A stretch of DNA of 64,000 nt from Adiantum capillus-veneris (taxonomy: Eukaryota; Streptophyta; Polypodiopsida; Polypodiales; Pteridaceae), in assembly GCA_014529385.2 (NCBI GenBank), contig CM043947.1:104435811-104499810 (forward strand), written 5' to 3'. The position numbers and the translations under genes were made by a program. Under the pieces are notes generated by a model. That model had not been told where the DNA came from. It was given only the letters and a program-made list of their open reading frames with translations, and did no database searches. Positions 48,028-60,329 of the stretch are shown here, one piece after another; the first letter of the stretch is position 1; each line of letters starts with the position of its first letter.

Positions 48028-50104
48028 TGGAGAGGGGGAAAGGGGAACACACCCAGCACACAAAACAATGCCTCACTATAGCCCAGTGTATACGCAGTGC
48101 CCCAATCCACTAAAGTTCACCTTCAAAACTCAACACTACCCGCAAGCAAACCATCGCTTTCACACAACCATAAGCACACGCGCCTTGCAATGCACCAGAC
48201 AGACTCAATCACTCCGCTCCGCTCAATTCACAGCCTTCCACACTCACACAACCTCTCTCTATCTCTCTTTGCACGACCAAACTCGGGGGGGCACACACGC
48301 CGACACACACACGGAAGACACACGCACACAAGCAGAGAAGAGAAGGGGGAAGGGGGAATGACGCCTAAAACAGTAGGGAATCGTCTACTAGCATAGGCAA
48401 TAGCATGTACATCCAACACCCTGCCGGCATGAACCTCGACAACCAAAAACAAGAGCTCCAAAAGCCTGAGCCAAAAAACCCTCCTTGCTTTAAAGACACT
48501 GGTCCAAAAGACCCTTACAAATGAACATAAGCACCCTTTTATAGGGGTGTGCATAGGAGTCCAAAAGAGAAAAAAAAGTGGTGTGATACCATATCGTGCA
48601 CTCCCTTTGGAGTTCTTTTAGAAATTTTATCCATTGCCAACACTTGGCCTAGTGTATTTTTGGAAACCTTGCATGCTACACCATGGCCACTTGCACCTTT
48701 CAACTTGGCCGGCCCGATCTCCTCCTTTGGTGCCTTTGCATTTGGCCTTGTCCACCTCTTTGCTCCCGGACTTCCTCTCTCTCTCTCTCTCTCTCTGTGT
48801 TGTGGGCCTCATCCCTTACCTGTGAGGGGAGGGCAATAGCGACCTCGCTATTGCTCTCCTCCTCCTCCTTTAAAATATTGGGGCTTTGATAGCTGCGGGA
48901 ACACCCCCCTCATTGGGTCTACCACGTCATCATTGGGCTCACCGCCGCGGGCGCCACCGACATCCAACACTGCCAACCACTGCAGCGCCCATTGGCGCCA
49001 CCACTTCCCAGCCTCGCCCAACCGCCGCCAAAACAGGCCCATTACCGCCTGCGCAGCGCCTGCGGGCCACCTTCCACACGGACGCCATCGCCCAGAGCTC
49101 CAAGCTCTCCACGTTTTGTGATACCCATGAGGGTGGCTCGCCCCAGCCTATATTCTATGCCATTGGCCATGCTCATTGCTTATGTGGGATTTTCGAGCTG
49201 CCACGTGGCATCTGCTCATCAGCTCCACCCAATGGAGTTGGAAAACTTGCTTGAACACAATAAAAAACTTGATTTTTTATCATCTCCCTTCACACCCTGG
49301 CCATTCTCTGCTCAAAAATCCACTGCTCCGGTCGTCAAATCCCACCAAAAGTCTGCATCCCAGGCTTTCATCCCTCACCCCGGATTGGCATTTTGACCAC
49401 ACTGCGTCCTCGAACCATGAACTCCAAAACGGAAAAAAATAATTTGTAGCTGCACCTCCATTGTCCACTGCCAACTTCGACTGGCCATTTCTCCGTGCCC
49501 CGACCTCCGTTTGGCATGAAGTCACTTCCTGCTGGCTCCATATGATGTACACCCTCATTGAGAACCTTGTCGAGGCCCAAAAGATGCCAGATGGCACATT
49601 CTCCAATGCGACCAAGTGGGCTCAGACCCGGCCCCGAAAAAATTTCCACCAACCATATCTTGCAAACCATGGCTCCAACCTGCAATCCGAAAAGATGGGT
49701 AAGCTCCATGAATCGAGCTCTACGCATCCAAACCTCAAGCTTCGCTTGGACCACCTGTCTCCAGCTGCCCTGTCCGGCAAGAATCTACAAACCACCAAAA
49801 GTTTAACCTACAATAACTTGGGCTCCGTAGCTCGGTTTGATGAGCCGTCTGGACCTGCTCCTTCATCACTTCAAGCTCTTCATTCCTGGACCTCAAAAGT
49901 GCAGTTTGCACCTCCTTCGCTTGCTACCCCATTTAGCCCCTTGTGTAGCCTTTCTTGGCCTATAAGCCGCATCATGCATACACTTCCGCTGCTACCTGTG
50001 ATCCCATGAACTTCCTAACTGCACCTGCACTTTGCCATGCTTCTGCTTGCCTGTACACATCTGCCCATGTCACCCTCTAGCGTCGACACACTTTGGCTGC
50101 ACCA
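48028..50104 (-). repeat. LTR (3' LTR on the - strand)
   Basis: Direct repeat of 52309-54386, roughly 97-98% identical by eye. Contains a CT microsatellite at about 48772-48797. Open frames inside it are present in both copies but have no recognisable domain. Confidence 0.88.
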
Positions 50105-50531
50105 TCATTGCCCACCCCCCTGTTGAGAATTTATGCTCAACCACATAAAAGCTTTATTTCACTATAAACTGCAAAAACTTGGCACACATTATGAGAAAAC
50201 TCAAACCATATATACAATGTTTTATTGCACTCTATCACCTAAACCTTCAAGTGGATTGTTGCCCCACCCCTCGCATAACATAGCTTCCACCTGGATCAAA
50301 CACCTGGCTCTGTTCACTTTCATCCATTTGCAACAACCTCCAATAGTGCCCTACCCAAGCACGTAGCCATCCATGCACACAAAAGGCCCATAGCACTTTA
50401 GCACCTCTTCGAACATCATCTTGCTTCATCACCCTATATGGTTCTACAACCACATCATCTGTATGAACCAACACTTCTGACCCTCCCTCCCAGCCATGTA
50501 AAGGAGAGCTCCTCTCAAAGGAACCCCGTAC
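50105..50531 (-). other. 3' untranslated region and polypurine tract of the gag-only element
   Basis: Between the gag stop and the 3' LTR, ending (on -) in the G-rich priming tract. No other coding region. Confidence 0.6.
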
Positions 50532-52196
50532 CTAACGGATAACATACTCTACAGTTGCACTTACAAGCATACCTTTCAACCATGGATTGCATACCTCTTT
50601 TGAAAGCTTGTACATATCTTGGGAACCTCCTCCATGTGCCATAGAACACATCTCTTGCACCGGCTTCATGCTCTCTTGCACCTCCTCTTCGAACTCACTT
50701 ACAATGTCATCAAGCCCTTCATCATCGATTGGCCCTTCAAGGTCGCTCAGCACTTCCTTCTGTCCAGTTTCAGTCTCCTGCTCTTCAATCACCTCTTCTA
50801 TCGTTGCATCAGGCTCCTCTAAGGAATAAATAAACTCGTTCTCTACCGTCTCCACCTCTAGTTTCTTCATAGAAACGGCTGCTTTATCCCTCTTGGCAAA
50901 AGCCTGCACATGGTGCACCACCATGGCACATTCCACCGCTACTTTCATCATCACGGCCATTAGCATGGCACCACACACTACCTTCACCTGCATCTCATCA
51001 TCTGTAGGTCTAGACCGCACCTTTTGGATTTCATCAAACATATCGGCTTGCTCTGTTCCCTGCTCTTCTTGCACATGTGCGATCACCATATCATCAAACA
51101 TACAAGAGGGCAACTTTACCTTTACCAATTTGGGTTCATCAGATTCCGTCTCCTCGTCATGGGATGTGGACTTATCCGCTCTATCCTCCTCGCTTGTCTC
51201 CCAGAAAATCAAGCTTGCATCATCATCGGCATCGGCATCATATACCAACTCTGTATCAGCATCTGCATCCACTTGCTACTCCACAAAATCTTGACCATCT
51301 CTACCGCTTTGCAAACTTTCTTCCTCAGCTTCTGAACCCTCGGTATCTGCATCTCGATCACATTCTGCTACCTTTTCATGCAGACTTTCAACAAGACCAT
51401 GCTTTACCTCTTCAACCCGTACTGCAACCTCCACATCTGCTACCGCTTTTGCATATTGGTTCCCCTCAACATGGAGCTTCTCCTCATTGACAAGCTCTTT
51501 CACTCTCGGCACATGCACATCACAAACTCGAAACCTCCAAGGAACATAACCAATAGTAGGTCTTACCTCCATAGGCCTTGCATTTCGCACAACTGGAACC
51601 ACCTTTGGCTGGACCAAAGAGCACTTCTCCACCTCCACAATAAGCATATAATCTGTTGGCTTTAGCATTCCCAAATCCAACTTCCGCTTCACCTCTCTGC
51701 TCTTTATCTTTGCTAAATAGACCATGTCTTCATAGGTATCGGCACCATCTTCGACCTTCTCTTTAATCCTCGGATGCAAGCACTCTAACAACTTTGATAG
51801 CTTCAAAGATTGATTGCTTTTGACCCCAATAGCAATCTCTAACTGCTTCCAACAAGCTTCAAACTGCTCAATGAAAATAGAGAAATCTTTACTTACATCC
51901 TGGCGTACCGCTTTCAGTCATGCACCGGATTTTTCTACTGTGATCACCTCTCGAAACCGCTCCAGAAACTGACTCTGCAACCTTTGCCATGATTCTCTAT
52001 CACTTCTCTCTAGGCCATCGAACCACACCTTGGCTCGTCCTCGCATTAACAACGTCACCATCTGTAATCTCCGCGCATCCGTTGACATACTCATCGACAA
52101 CAACCATAACTCGAAATCTGCTAACCAATCCTCGGGATCTTTGACGCCCGTAAATATGGGGCCAAAACCTGCCTCCACCATCTCTGTCAGCTTCAA
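50532..52196 (-). pseudogene. gag: gag-like protein with long acidic tail (two stops)
   Basis: Three open pieces (52196-51918, 51806-51276 and 51272-50532) lie in one frame. The stops are a TGA near 51916 and a TAG/TAA near 51275. The N-terminus has the retrotransposon Gag pattern: DWLADFELWLLSM, RRLQMVTLLMRGRAKVWFDG and WQRLQSQFLERF. A middle part (LECLHPRIKEKVEDG, TYEDMVYLAKI) continues the capsid-like region. The C-terminal half is rich in Asp/Glu and lacks a zinc knuckle. No protease, RT or integrase follows. About 554 codons in all. It would package element RNA while relying on enzymes from elsewhere. Confidence 0.75.
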
Positions 52197-52308
52197 CCTG
52201 GACCATCAAACATCTCGAACCTTCGCCAACCGCTTTGTTGGCAAAAAAACATCACTTTCAACCTCAAATTGGAGCATCAGACAGCTCCTCAAAGGGCGCA
52301 CTAGAAGA

Positions 52309-54386
52309 TGGAGAGGGGGAAAGGGGAACACACCCAGCACACAACACAATGCCTCACTATAGCCCAGGGTATACACAGCGCCCCAATCCACTAGAGTTCA
52401 CCTTCAAAACTCAACACTACACGCAAGCAAACCATCGCTTTCACACAACCATAAGCACACGCGCCTTGCAATGCACCAGACAGACTCAATCACTCCGCTC
52501 CGCTCAATTCACAGCCTTCCACACTCACACAACCTCTCTCTATCTCTCTTCGCACGACCAAACTTGGGGGGGCACACACGCCGACACACACCCGGAAGAC
52601 ACACGCACACAAGCAGAGAAGAGAAGGGGGAAGGGGGAATGATGCCTGAAACAGTAGGGAATTGTCTACTAGCATAGGCAATAGCATGTACATCCAACAC
52701 CCTGCCAGCATGAACCTCGGCAACCAAAAACAAGAGATCCAAAAGCCTGAGCCAAAAAAACCTCCTTGGTTCAAAGACACTGGTCCAAAAGACCCTTACA
52801 AATGAACATAAGCACCCTTTTATAGGGGTGTGCATAGGAGTCCAAAAAAGAAAAAAAAGTGGTGTGATACCATGTCGTGCACTCCATTTGGAGTTCTTTT
52901 AGAAATTTTATCCATTGCCAACACTTGGCCTAGTGTATTTTTGGAAACCTTGCATGCTACACCATGGCCACTTGCACCTTTCAACTTGGCCGGCCCGATC
53001 TCCTCCTTTGGTGCCTTTGCATTTGGCCTTGTCCACCTCTTTGCTCCCGGACTTCCTCTCTCTCTCTCTCTCTCTCTGTGTTGTGGGCCTCATCCCTTAC
53101 CTGTGAGGGGAGGGCAATAGCGACCTCGCTATTGCTCTCCTCCTCCTCCTTTAAAATATTGGGGCTTTGATAGCTGCGGGAACACCCCCCTCATTGGGTC
53201 TACCACGTCATCATTGGGCTCACCGCCGCGGGCGCCACCGACATCCAACACTGCCAACCACTACAGCGCCCATTGGCGCCACCACTTCCCAGCCTCGCCC
53301 AACCACCGCCAAAACAGGCCCATTACCGCCTGCGCAGCGCTTGCGGGCCACCTTCCACACGGACGCCATCGCCCAGAGCTCCAAGCTCTCCACGTTTTGT
53401 GATACCCATGAGGGTGGCTCGCCCCAGCCTATATTCTATGCCATTGGCCATGCTCATTGCTTATGTGGGATTTCCGAGCTGCCACGTGGCATCTGCTCAT
53501 CAGCTCCACCCAATGGAGTTGGAAAACTTGCTTGAACACAATAAAAAACTTGATTTTTTATCATCTCCCTTCACACCCTGGCCATTCTCTGCTCAAAAAT
53601 CCACTGCTCCGGTCGTCAAATCCCACCAAAAGTCTGCATCCCAGGCTTTCATCCCTCACCCTGGCTTGGCATTTTGACCACACTGCGTCCTCGAACCATG
53701 AACTCCAAAACAGAAAAAAATAATTTGTAGCTGCACCTCCATTGTCCACTGCCAACTTCGACTGGCCATTTCTCCGTGCCCCGACCTCCGTTTGGCATGT
53801 AGTCACTTCCTGCTGGCTCCATATGATGTACACCCTCATTGAGAACCTTGTTGAGGCCCAAAAGATTTCAGATGGCACATTCTCCAATGCGACCAAGTGG
53901 GCTCAGACGCGGCCCCCGAAAAAATTTCCACTAACCATATCTTGCAAACCATGGCTCCAATCGGCAATCCGAAAAGATGGGTAAGCTCCATGAATCGAGC
54001 TCTATGCATCCACACCTCAAGCTTCACTTGGACCACCTGTCTCCAGCTGCCGTGTCTGGCAAGAATCTGCAAACCACCAAAAGTTTAACCTACAATAACT
54101 TGGGCTCCGTAGCTCAGTTTGATGAGCCGTCTGGACCTGCTCCTTCATCACTTCAAGCTCTTCATTCCTGGACCTCAAAACTGCATTTTTCACCTCCTTC
54201 AGTTGCTACCCCATTTAGCCCCTTGTGTAGCCTTTCTTGGCCTATAAGCCGCATCGTGCTTACACTTCCGCTGCTACCTGTCATCACATGAACTTTCTAA
54301 CTGCACTTGTACTTTGCCATGCTTCTGCTTGCCATTACACATCTGCCCATGTCACCATCTAGCGTCGACACACTTTGGCTGCACCA
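52309..54386 (-). repeat. LTR (5' LTR on the - strand)
   Basis: Partner of 48028-50104; see there. It contains the matching CT microsatellite near 53053-53078. Confidence 0.88.
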
Positions 54387-54514
54387 ACGTTTTTCCATCC
54401 CATTTTGTAGAGTGGGATCCAATAGAGTCCTTCACTAAAACTTTTGAGACCATCCACATTGAGCTTGGCAAATTGCTCTATGCTAGTTGTCAGTCTATTG
54501 AGCTTGCCTTACGT
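54387..54514. other. Short flank between two LTR elements
   Basis: Begins with the remaining target duplication (ACGTT), then unique sequence. No gene. Confidence 0.45.
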
Positions 54515-54659
54515 TGTTGAGATGTAGAGAGAAAGAGAGAGAGAGACGAGACAAGAGACACACCATATACGCTCCCAAAGACTGATTCATATTGAGGACA
54601 AGATACAAATATATAGGTGAGACCAAGTTGAGTAGAGTGAGCCATATATAGCTCCAACA
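54515..54659 (-). repeat. 3' LTR of the outer copia element
   Basis: 145 bp; on the - strand TGTTGGAGCT to ATCTCAACA. A purine tract (TTTGAGTGGGGA on -) sits directly before it. Contains a TATATA stretch and a GA/CT run. No partner LTR in the window. Confidence 0.7.
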
Positions 54660-54909
54660 TCCCCACTCAAACAAAGGTCTCTAGCTTTGGATGAAAAAAC
54701 CCTTGGGGAGTTAAAGGGAAAAACCCAAGCCCCTATACAATGTGCAAATATGAACCAACGCTATGATGATGTGAAAGTGAATTGTGCATCTATGTACAAA
54801 TATCCAAGTGACTCAGAGATCACAATGTGAAAATGTGGAGTGTGCATAGTGCATGGTACCTAAAAGATTACAATGTCATATGTACAAAGCTATTACAATA
54901 GCAAAGAAG
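54660..54909 (-). other. 3' untranslated region of the outer copia element
   Basis: Noncoding DNA between the polyprotein stop and the 3' LTR. Confidence 0.5.
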
Positions 54910-55821
54910 CTAATCTAGAAAGAGTGAGGCTGAAGCAACTCCAAGCTCTAAGCGCAAGAGGATGAAACGTGACTCGTTGAGGCCTTTTGTCAAAATGTCT
55001 ACAATCATCTGGTCACTTGGACAGTGTTCAACCATAATGGTTCCTTTGTGTACTTCATACTTGACATAATGATAATGGACAGCAATGTGTTTTGACTTGT
55101 TATGTTGAACATAGTCTTTTGCAAGACTAATAGCACTTTGGTTGTCACACCGCAAGGGTGTGCTAGAAAGAGGAGAGTGACCAATATCAACCAGTATTTG
55201 TCGAAGCCAAATCAACTCACGAGCTTCTAAATCAAATTGAACAGCAAATGCCAATAAAACTCGAACACTTGTAATGTGAACAATTGATGAAAAAGTCTCT
55301 TGATAATCAACACCAGCTACTTGGGAGTAACCTTTTGCAACTAAACGCGCCTTGAACTTGTCAGAAGATCCATCTTCTTTTACTTTTGTCTTATACACAC
55401 ACTTACATTTAATAGCTGTACGACAAGGAGGTAATTCAGTTAGTATCCATGTACCTTTAGAGATAAGAGAATCGTACTTTGCTTCCATAGCCTCTTTCCA
55501 TTGATCCTTTTGTGGTGAAGAGATAGCTTCATCATAAGTAACCTGATCTTCAAAAGTAGAAAAAACATTATCAGCAATATCGTCATCATAAACATGACAT
55601 GAGCCATGCTCAAAATCAATAGGCAGATCAACAAAAATATCAATATCATCATTGGCAACATTTGGAATGGATGGTTGTGAAGAGGAAAGTTTCTCTATAG
55701 GAAGAGTTTCATCATCTGAAAGAAATGGAAAATCCTTAAGCAATGATTTAGTATCATCAGAATCATCCATGGACCATGAGCCTCCCATAAGCAGTTCGTT
55801 AAAGGTAGCATCACGATTCAT
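54910..55821 (-). pseudogene. pol: Outer copia RT/RNase H with large in-frame deletion
   Basis: A single open frame of about 300 codons holds the RT start (QWKEAMEAKYDSLISKGTW, FKARLVAKGYSQVAGVDYQE, SVRVLLAFAVQFDLEA) joined directly to the RNase H end (ARELIWLRQILVDIGH, RCDNQSAISLAKD, SKHIAVHYHYVK, DILTKGL). The RT palm with its YVDD box and the first RNase H part are missing, about 300 residues, without loss of frame. The protein cannot be an active RT. Confidence 0.85.
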
Positions 55822-56718
55822 AATTACTTTCTTGGAGGAAGGTTCATAGAACTTGTAGCCTTTGTAAGTGTCAGAATATCCAATAAAAATAACTTTAAGA
55901 CTAGGAGCATCAAGCTTTGTTCGTGTTTCTTTGAGAACATGAATATAAGCAATACATCCAAAGGTTCAAAAATGAGATACAGAAGGAATGCCACGTGTCC
56001 ATGCTGTGATAGGTATCTTACCAGAGGGTGCAGTAGTAGGAAGATGATTCTGAATAAATACTGCTGTCAAAGTAGCTTCAGCCCAGAAAACGCGAGATAA
56101 GATAGAATGAATCAGCATACATCTTACAGCATTGAGAATAGTGCGATTCTTTCGTTCAGCAACGCCATTTTGTTGAGGCGAATATGGAAGTGTATTCATG
56201 ATGAATTCCACTGTCAGCACAGTAACTCACAAACTCTCGAGAAACATATTCGCCTCCATTGTCACTAGGAAGCTTCTTAAGGCGACAACTAGTTTGAAGT
56301 TCCGTAGCCTTGTGGAATTGTTTGAAAACAGATACGGCTTCAATTTTTTGTCTAAGTAGAAATACAGTCGTATACCTTGAGAAATCATCAATAAAAGTAA
56401 TGAAGTAGCGATATTTTGATCTCGAAGAAGGTAGAAGTCCACATATATCAGTATGAACAAGATCCAATATGTCATGAGAATGAGTTGTATCTGAAAGAGA
56501 AAAGGGTTTACGATTGTGTTTCCCAAGAGAACAAAATTCACAATTCCCATATGGGGATTGGATTTAAGATCCATGCCATGAACAAGATCACGACGTTGAA
56601 GATCAAGGAGTTTTGAGAAATCAGCATGAACAAAACGGTGATGCCATACTTTGCAATCATGATCACCTGGGGCAGTGACAACATTTGCTACAACATCGCT
56701 GAGAGAGATTTCGAACAA
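55822..56718 (-). pseudogene. int: Outer copia integrase (broken)
   Basis: Pre-integrase segment CKVWHHRFVHADFSKLLDL (56718-56227 frame), then the core in another frame: MDLVHTDICG (D), KKLPSDNGGEYVS (D), and QQNGVAERKNRT (E) in the frame starting at 56220. The C-terminal segment TFGCIAYIHVLKE and IFIGYSDTYKGYKF lies at 55822-55965 after a stop. At least two frame changes and one stop are present. All three catalytic residues remain. Confidence 0.85.
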
Positions 56719-56921
56719 ATTACCATTTTGAGGAGCAGTGGCTATAGTCTATCCATCTTTCTCAATTCGGCATTTGGTATGATCAAATCCAACAAACAGA
56801 CCAAGATCAACAAGTCTAGCAACTGAAAGAAGATTACGTTGAAGATCTGGTACATGTAATACTCCATGCAAAATTTGAGTGGAATAAGATAAGGTACCAA
56901 GATATAAGTCTACAATACCCT
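56719..56921 (-). pseudogene. Outer copia, protease-integrase linker
   Basis: Coding-like remnants in several frames (GLVDLVCWI-like and LQRNLLSVARL-like on -), consistent with the conserved segment between protease and pre-integrase. No intact frame. Confidence 0.45.
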
Positions 56922-57695
56922 TTACTTGACAAGTAGTATCATCAAAGCAAGATAAACAACACGTTGAATTGGTAGTGGATGATAGTTATGGAGCCACTTA
57001 GACTGATATGTCATATTTCCTGTAGCACCAAAATCGACAATAAAAAGTGATCCATCACATACATGAAGTATTTGTTCTAGAGCAACTGAACATAGGACGC
57101 ATCTTGTTTCTGGTAAAATGTTGTTTCGATGCTCAGTAGCATATGCTCTATTACGATCTGTGTCGAATCGACGCTTATAGCACATATGCTCAGTAGCATA
57201 TGCTCTATTACGATCTGTGTCGAATCGATGCTTATAGCACATATGAGTGGGATGATCAGATCGTCCACAATATTCACAGGAAGAAGAAGAAGAGTCTCTA
57301 GATAAACGTGGTTGTTTCATGATAATATTGTGTTCTTCATCATATTGACGTGCCCAACAATCATCTTCAGTATGGTCATTTCTGTTGCAGTAAGAACATT
57401 GCTTATTAGGAAATTTGAGACGAGAGAAAATATTACCACGACGGCCACCTCTACGGTTTCCTCGTTGAAATGGATGCCTTCGAGCATAAAAAGCACGTTC
57501 CATCTGCTGTGACTCGGTCTCCTCTTGTGAAATCATAGCTGTATCGTGACCAGCATTACGACGTTCTTGATGTTGAGAGTATTCAATTAAAGACATGCAG
57601 GCTTGGTCGAAATCAAGACCATCTTTATTAGAAAGAATAGTAACAATGTTATCATAAGAAGAGTCCTTCACCGTATCAAGGAGAAGTGTAATCAA
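56922..57695 (-). pseudogene. gag: Outer copia gag C-terminus, zinc knuckles and protease start
   Basis: Open frame of about 257 codons: LLLDTVKDSSYDNIVTILSN (gag), two CCHC knuckles (CSYCNRNDHTEDDC and CEYCGRSDHPTHMC), then IVDFGATGNMT, where the protease motif DSGAT has Phe for Ser. A 57-bp segment just after the second knuckle is tandemly duplicated (about 57130-57243), repeating CYK(H/R)RFDTDRNRAYATEH. The 5' side is cut off by the nested element and resumes at 63269. Confidence 0.82.
57130..57243. repeat. 57-bp tandem duplication in copia gag
   Basis: TGCTCAGTAGCATATGCTC starts at about 57130 and 57187; the two copies differ by one base and keep the reading frame. Confidence 0.85.
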
Positions 57696-57721
57696 TTGCT
57701 TTTGTGGAACAAAATCACCGG

Positions 57722-57913
57722 TGTTGGGGTATAAAGCCCAATGTGGTCGCCTAGGTAAGTGGGCGGGCCGCCAGGTATGTACACATATTCTTTTGTAAAA
57801 ACCTAATAAGAACTCACTATGCTCTACACATTATAGTAGAGCGAGTTCACCATATCGTCGTGCTCTTCTTCTCGCACCCTCTCTCGCATCGCACTTCCGC
57901 TCGTACTCCTTCA
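57722..57913 (+). repeat. 5' LTR of nested copia
   Basis: 192 bp, pairs with 63077-63268. Contains CTATGCTCTACACATTA and a CTTCTTCTCGCAC stretch shared by both copies. Confidence 0.92.
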
Positions 57914-57915
57914 AC

Positions 57916-57925
57916 TGGTATCAGA
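57916..57925 (+). promoter_or_regulatory. Primer binding site (tRNA-Met type)
   Basis: TGGTATCAGA two bases after the 5' LTR is the usual initiator-tRNA-Met primer site of plant copia elements. Confidence 0.85.
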
Positions 57926-59009
57926 CCTCAGATCGAGGCTCGGGCCAGCAATGCAGGAGGCTAGAGTCACCAGCTCAGATTGGAGTGAAAGTCGACAGGC
58001 AAAGACACAGCCCCAAATATTGTGGGAAGGCCGTAGGGCTTGGTGTGCTCAGAATTTCATTCTGAGGTCATCTTGGTCACCGTTCGGCTTCGACAAAGTT
58101 TTGCGCAGGCCATTTTCAACTACGTGGTCTCAGCGGTTGAGATCCGACTCTGCAAATTTGGGGTTTTCGGCCTACGACTGCAGGTGCTGAGGATATCGAC
58201 ACTCCCAGAGTGTTGATTTGTGGTTGTCTACACATCGAAGGACGGCTCACAGTTCTTGGAGGCGTGTCACATAGGACACAGGCGCATCTATATACAGACT
58301 GTAGGCGACATCCACTAGTTCATCAGGTAGCTTGTGTTTGCTGCTTGATATTCCAAATTTCATCCGGACATTGCAGGTACTTCCACATGGGATGTATTGT
58401 CAGAGATTATGTATGTCTGTTGAGGGTTTGCTGGCTGTGAGTCACGCAGCAAACAACCGTCGTAGCGGTTACAGCATACAGTGGGAAATTTGTGGATGTA
58501 TGACTTTGTGGGAAGTCTATGTACTTTCAGATTTACTGCAGCCTTTGTTGAGGGTCGAGTGAGGTTTTATTGAGCTAGGGGATTCTCGAATGTTGAGATC
58601 CTTCCGGTGATACAGGTCTTGGAGCGATCCCTCGAGCACCCTTAGATAGGCAGCTAGGATGTATTGACTATGAGTTAGACAGTTGGGATTGCATCTTTGC
58701 TTTACTCCCGTTGAGGCATTGTCGCACTCTATGCTTATAGGACAGTGACAGGACAGTCAGAGACAGTACAGGCGCAGGACAGGTTTACCCACGGCTTACA
58801 GTGTTAGAGAGACAGTGGTTTTTTGAGCTGTTTTTTGGTCTGTTTTTAGTACACCAGAGCCATTTTACAAAGGAGACTCTGCCAAAATTTCTGCAGAATC
58901 TGAAGCTTTCTTGGCTCATTTGACATATTGATATTGGTTCAGAGGTGAGTTTACAGGGGAAACTCTGCCGAATTTTTCCCAGGAAAGTAAACTACTGTGA
59001 AGCGTAGCT
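57926..59009 (+). other. Nested copia 5' leader
   Basis: About 1.1 kb between primer site and gag start without a conserved coding region; unusually long for a copia leader. Small open frames in it have no recognisable domain. Confidence 0.6.
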
Positions 59010-60329
59010 ATGGCTGGATCACAGGACACTGCTCTTTACAATATCAAGAAGCTGGATGGAACCAATTTCCCATTGTGGAAGAAGCAGATTTGGCACGTGT
59101 TGGTACAAAAGAAGAAGATAAAACCTATAAATCTCAAGGGGATAAAACCAGAAGATATGGACGAAGATGAATGGAGCAAAATGGATGAATTGGCACTTTC
59201 TACCATTATGCTGACTTTGGTAGAAAGCGTTTACTTCAATGTAGCAGAGGAGATGTCGGCTTATCAAGCATGGTTAAAGCTGAGTGATCTTTATGAGAAC
59301 TAGAGTGCAGCTTCATAGGTATACTGGCTTAAGAAGCTTGTTGACTTGAAGATGAAATAAGGGACACCTATGTCCAATCATCTGAATTAATTCAACACAA
59401 TCTATAGTCAGTTGTCAGCTCAAGGTGTCAAGTTTGATGAACCTGTTAGAGCTATGTTCCTGTTGATCACATTGCCGGAAGGTTGGGACACTTTTCGCAC
59501 AGCTTTGAGTAATTCTGCACCTCCAGATGGTTTGAACATAGCAGGTGTAGAAGGAAGTCTGCTTACTGAAGAAACCAATAGAAAGACAATGGACAAAGGC
59601 AAAGGAACAGCCTTAGTTGTCTCGGGAAGGACCAAAGAAAAGTACAAAGGTGGAAAGAGGAATCAGTCTCGTAGCAAGTCCCGCAATGCTAAAGGCAAGA
59701 GTGAAATAGAATGCTACCATTGTGGCAAGAAGGGTCACATGAAAAGAGACTGCAGAGAATGGAAAGCAAAAAAAGGCAAAGAGAAAGTTGAAGACCATGG
59801 TGAGAAGAACAAGTTCTCAGTGAAGATTCAAGAAATAAATGTGACAAACATTGTTGCAGAGGATGACAGTCTAGTGTTAGGAGACATCTACTTCTTGAAG
59901 AATACAATGGACTCAGCTCTTCTTACAACATCTGATGGAAATGCACTTTGTGACTGGATTATAGACTCAGGGGCATCACTTCATGTGTCTCCAAACAAGG
60001 AGTTGTTTATCTCTTATGTGACAACTAAAGATCATGTTCGGCTAGGCAATGGGCAGACATGTGAGATCTTAGGTGTTGGAGATGTTCAATTGAAGTTTCA
60101 GAATGGCTCTTCTTTCACGCTGAAGAATGTGAGACATGTTCCCGCAATTACAAAGAGCTTGATCAGCACAGGTTTATTTGATGATGCTGGCTATGTCACC
60201 ATTTTTGGACAGAACATGTGGAAGATATCCAAGGGTTCTATGACAGTAGCACATGGAGTAAATTCTGGAGGACTTTACATGATTTATGTACCAAATGTCT
60301 CTAAAAATGTAATCAATGTAACCGAGTAG
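59010..60329 (+). pseudogene. gag: Nested copia gag and protease (stops)
   Basis: Starts ATGGCTGGATCACAGGAC at 59010. Gag (LDGTNFPLWKKQIWHVL, EMSAYQAWLKLSDLYEN) is interrupted by stops near 59302, 59317, 59358 and 59388, then resumes (FDEPVRAMFLLITLPEGW). A CCHC knuckle (CYHCGKKGHMKRDC, about 59713) and the protease (DWIIDSGASLHVSPN, about 59953) follow; LKNVRHVPAITKSLISTG leads toward integrase. A TAG at 60327-60329 ends the frame. Apart from the stops the coding sequence is well preserved. Confidence 0.88.

Larger units (their letters stand above)
48028..54386 (-). mobile_element. Gag-only LTR retrotransposon (non-autonomous)
   Basis: Two direct repeats of 2,077 and 2,078 bp bound a 2.2-kb internal region with a single gag-like ORF on the - strand and no pol. 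On that strand the LTR runs TGGTGCAGCC to CCTCTCCA. A polypurine tract (AGGGGGGTGGGCAATGA read on -) borders the 3' LTR. The target duplication lies within AACGTT on both sides (48023-48028 and 54386-54391); its exact length of 4-6 bp is ambiguous. No standard tRNA primer site is obvious. It resembles a LARD-type element that would depend on another element for enzymes. Confidence 0.85.

Noticed and set aside
48549-50009. Multiple 60-180 codon ORFs on both strands in the 2-kb direct repeats (also at 52830-54291).
   Set aside because: They occur in both LTR copies, overlap one another on both strands, and show no domain; the region is an LTR.
57951-58562. Small ORFs in the nested copia leader.
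   Set aside because: They lie between primer site and gag, in the untranslated leader, without conserved motifs.
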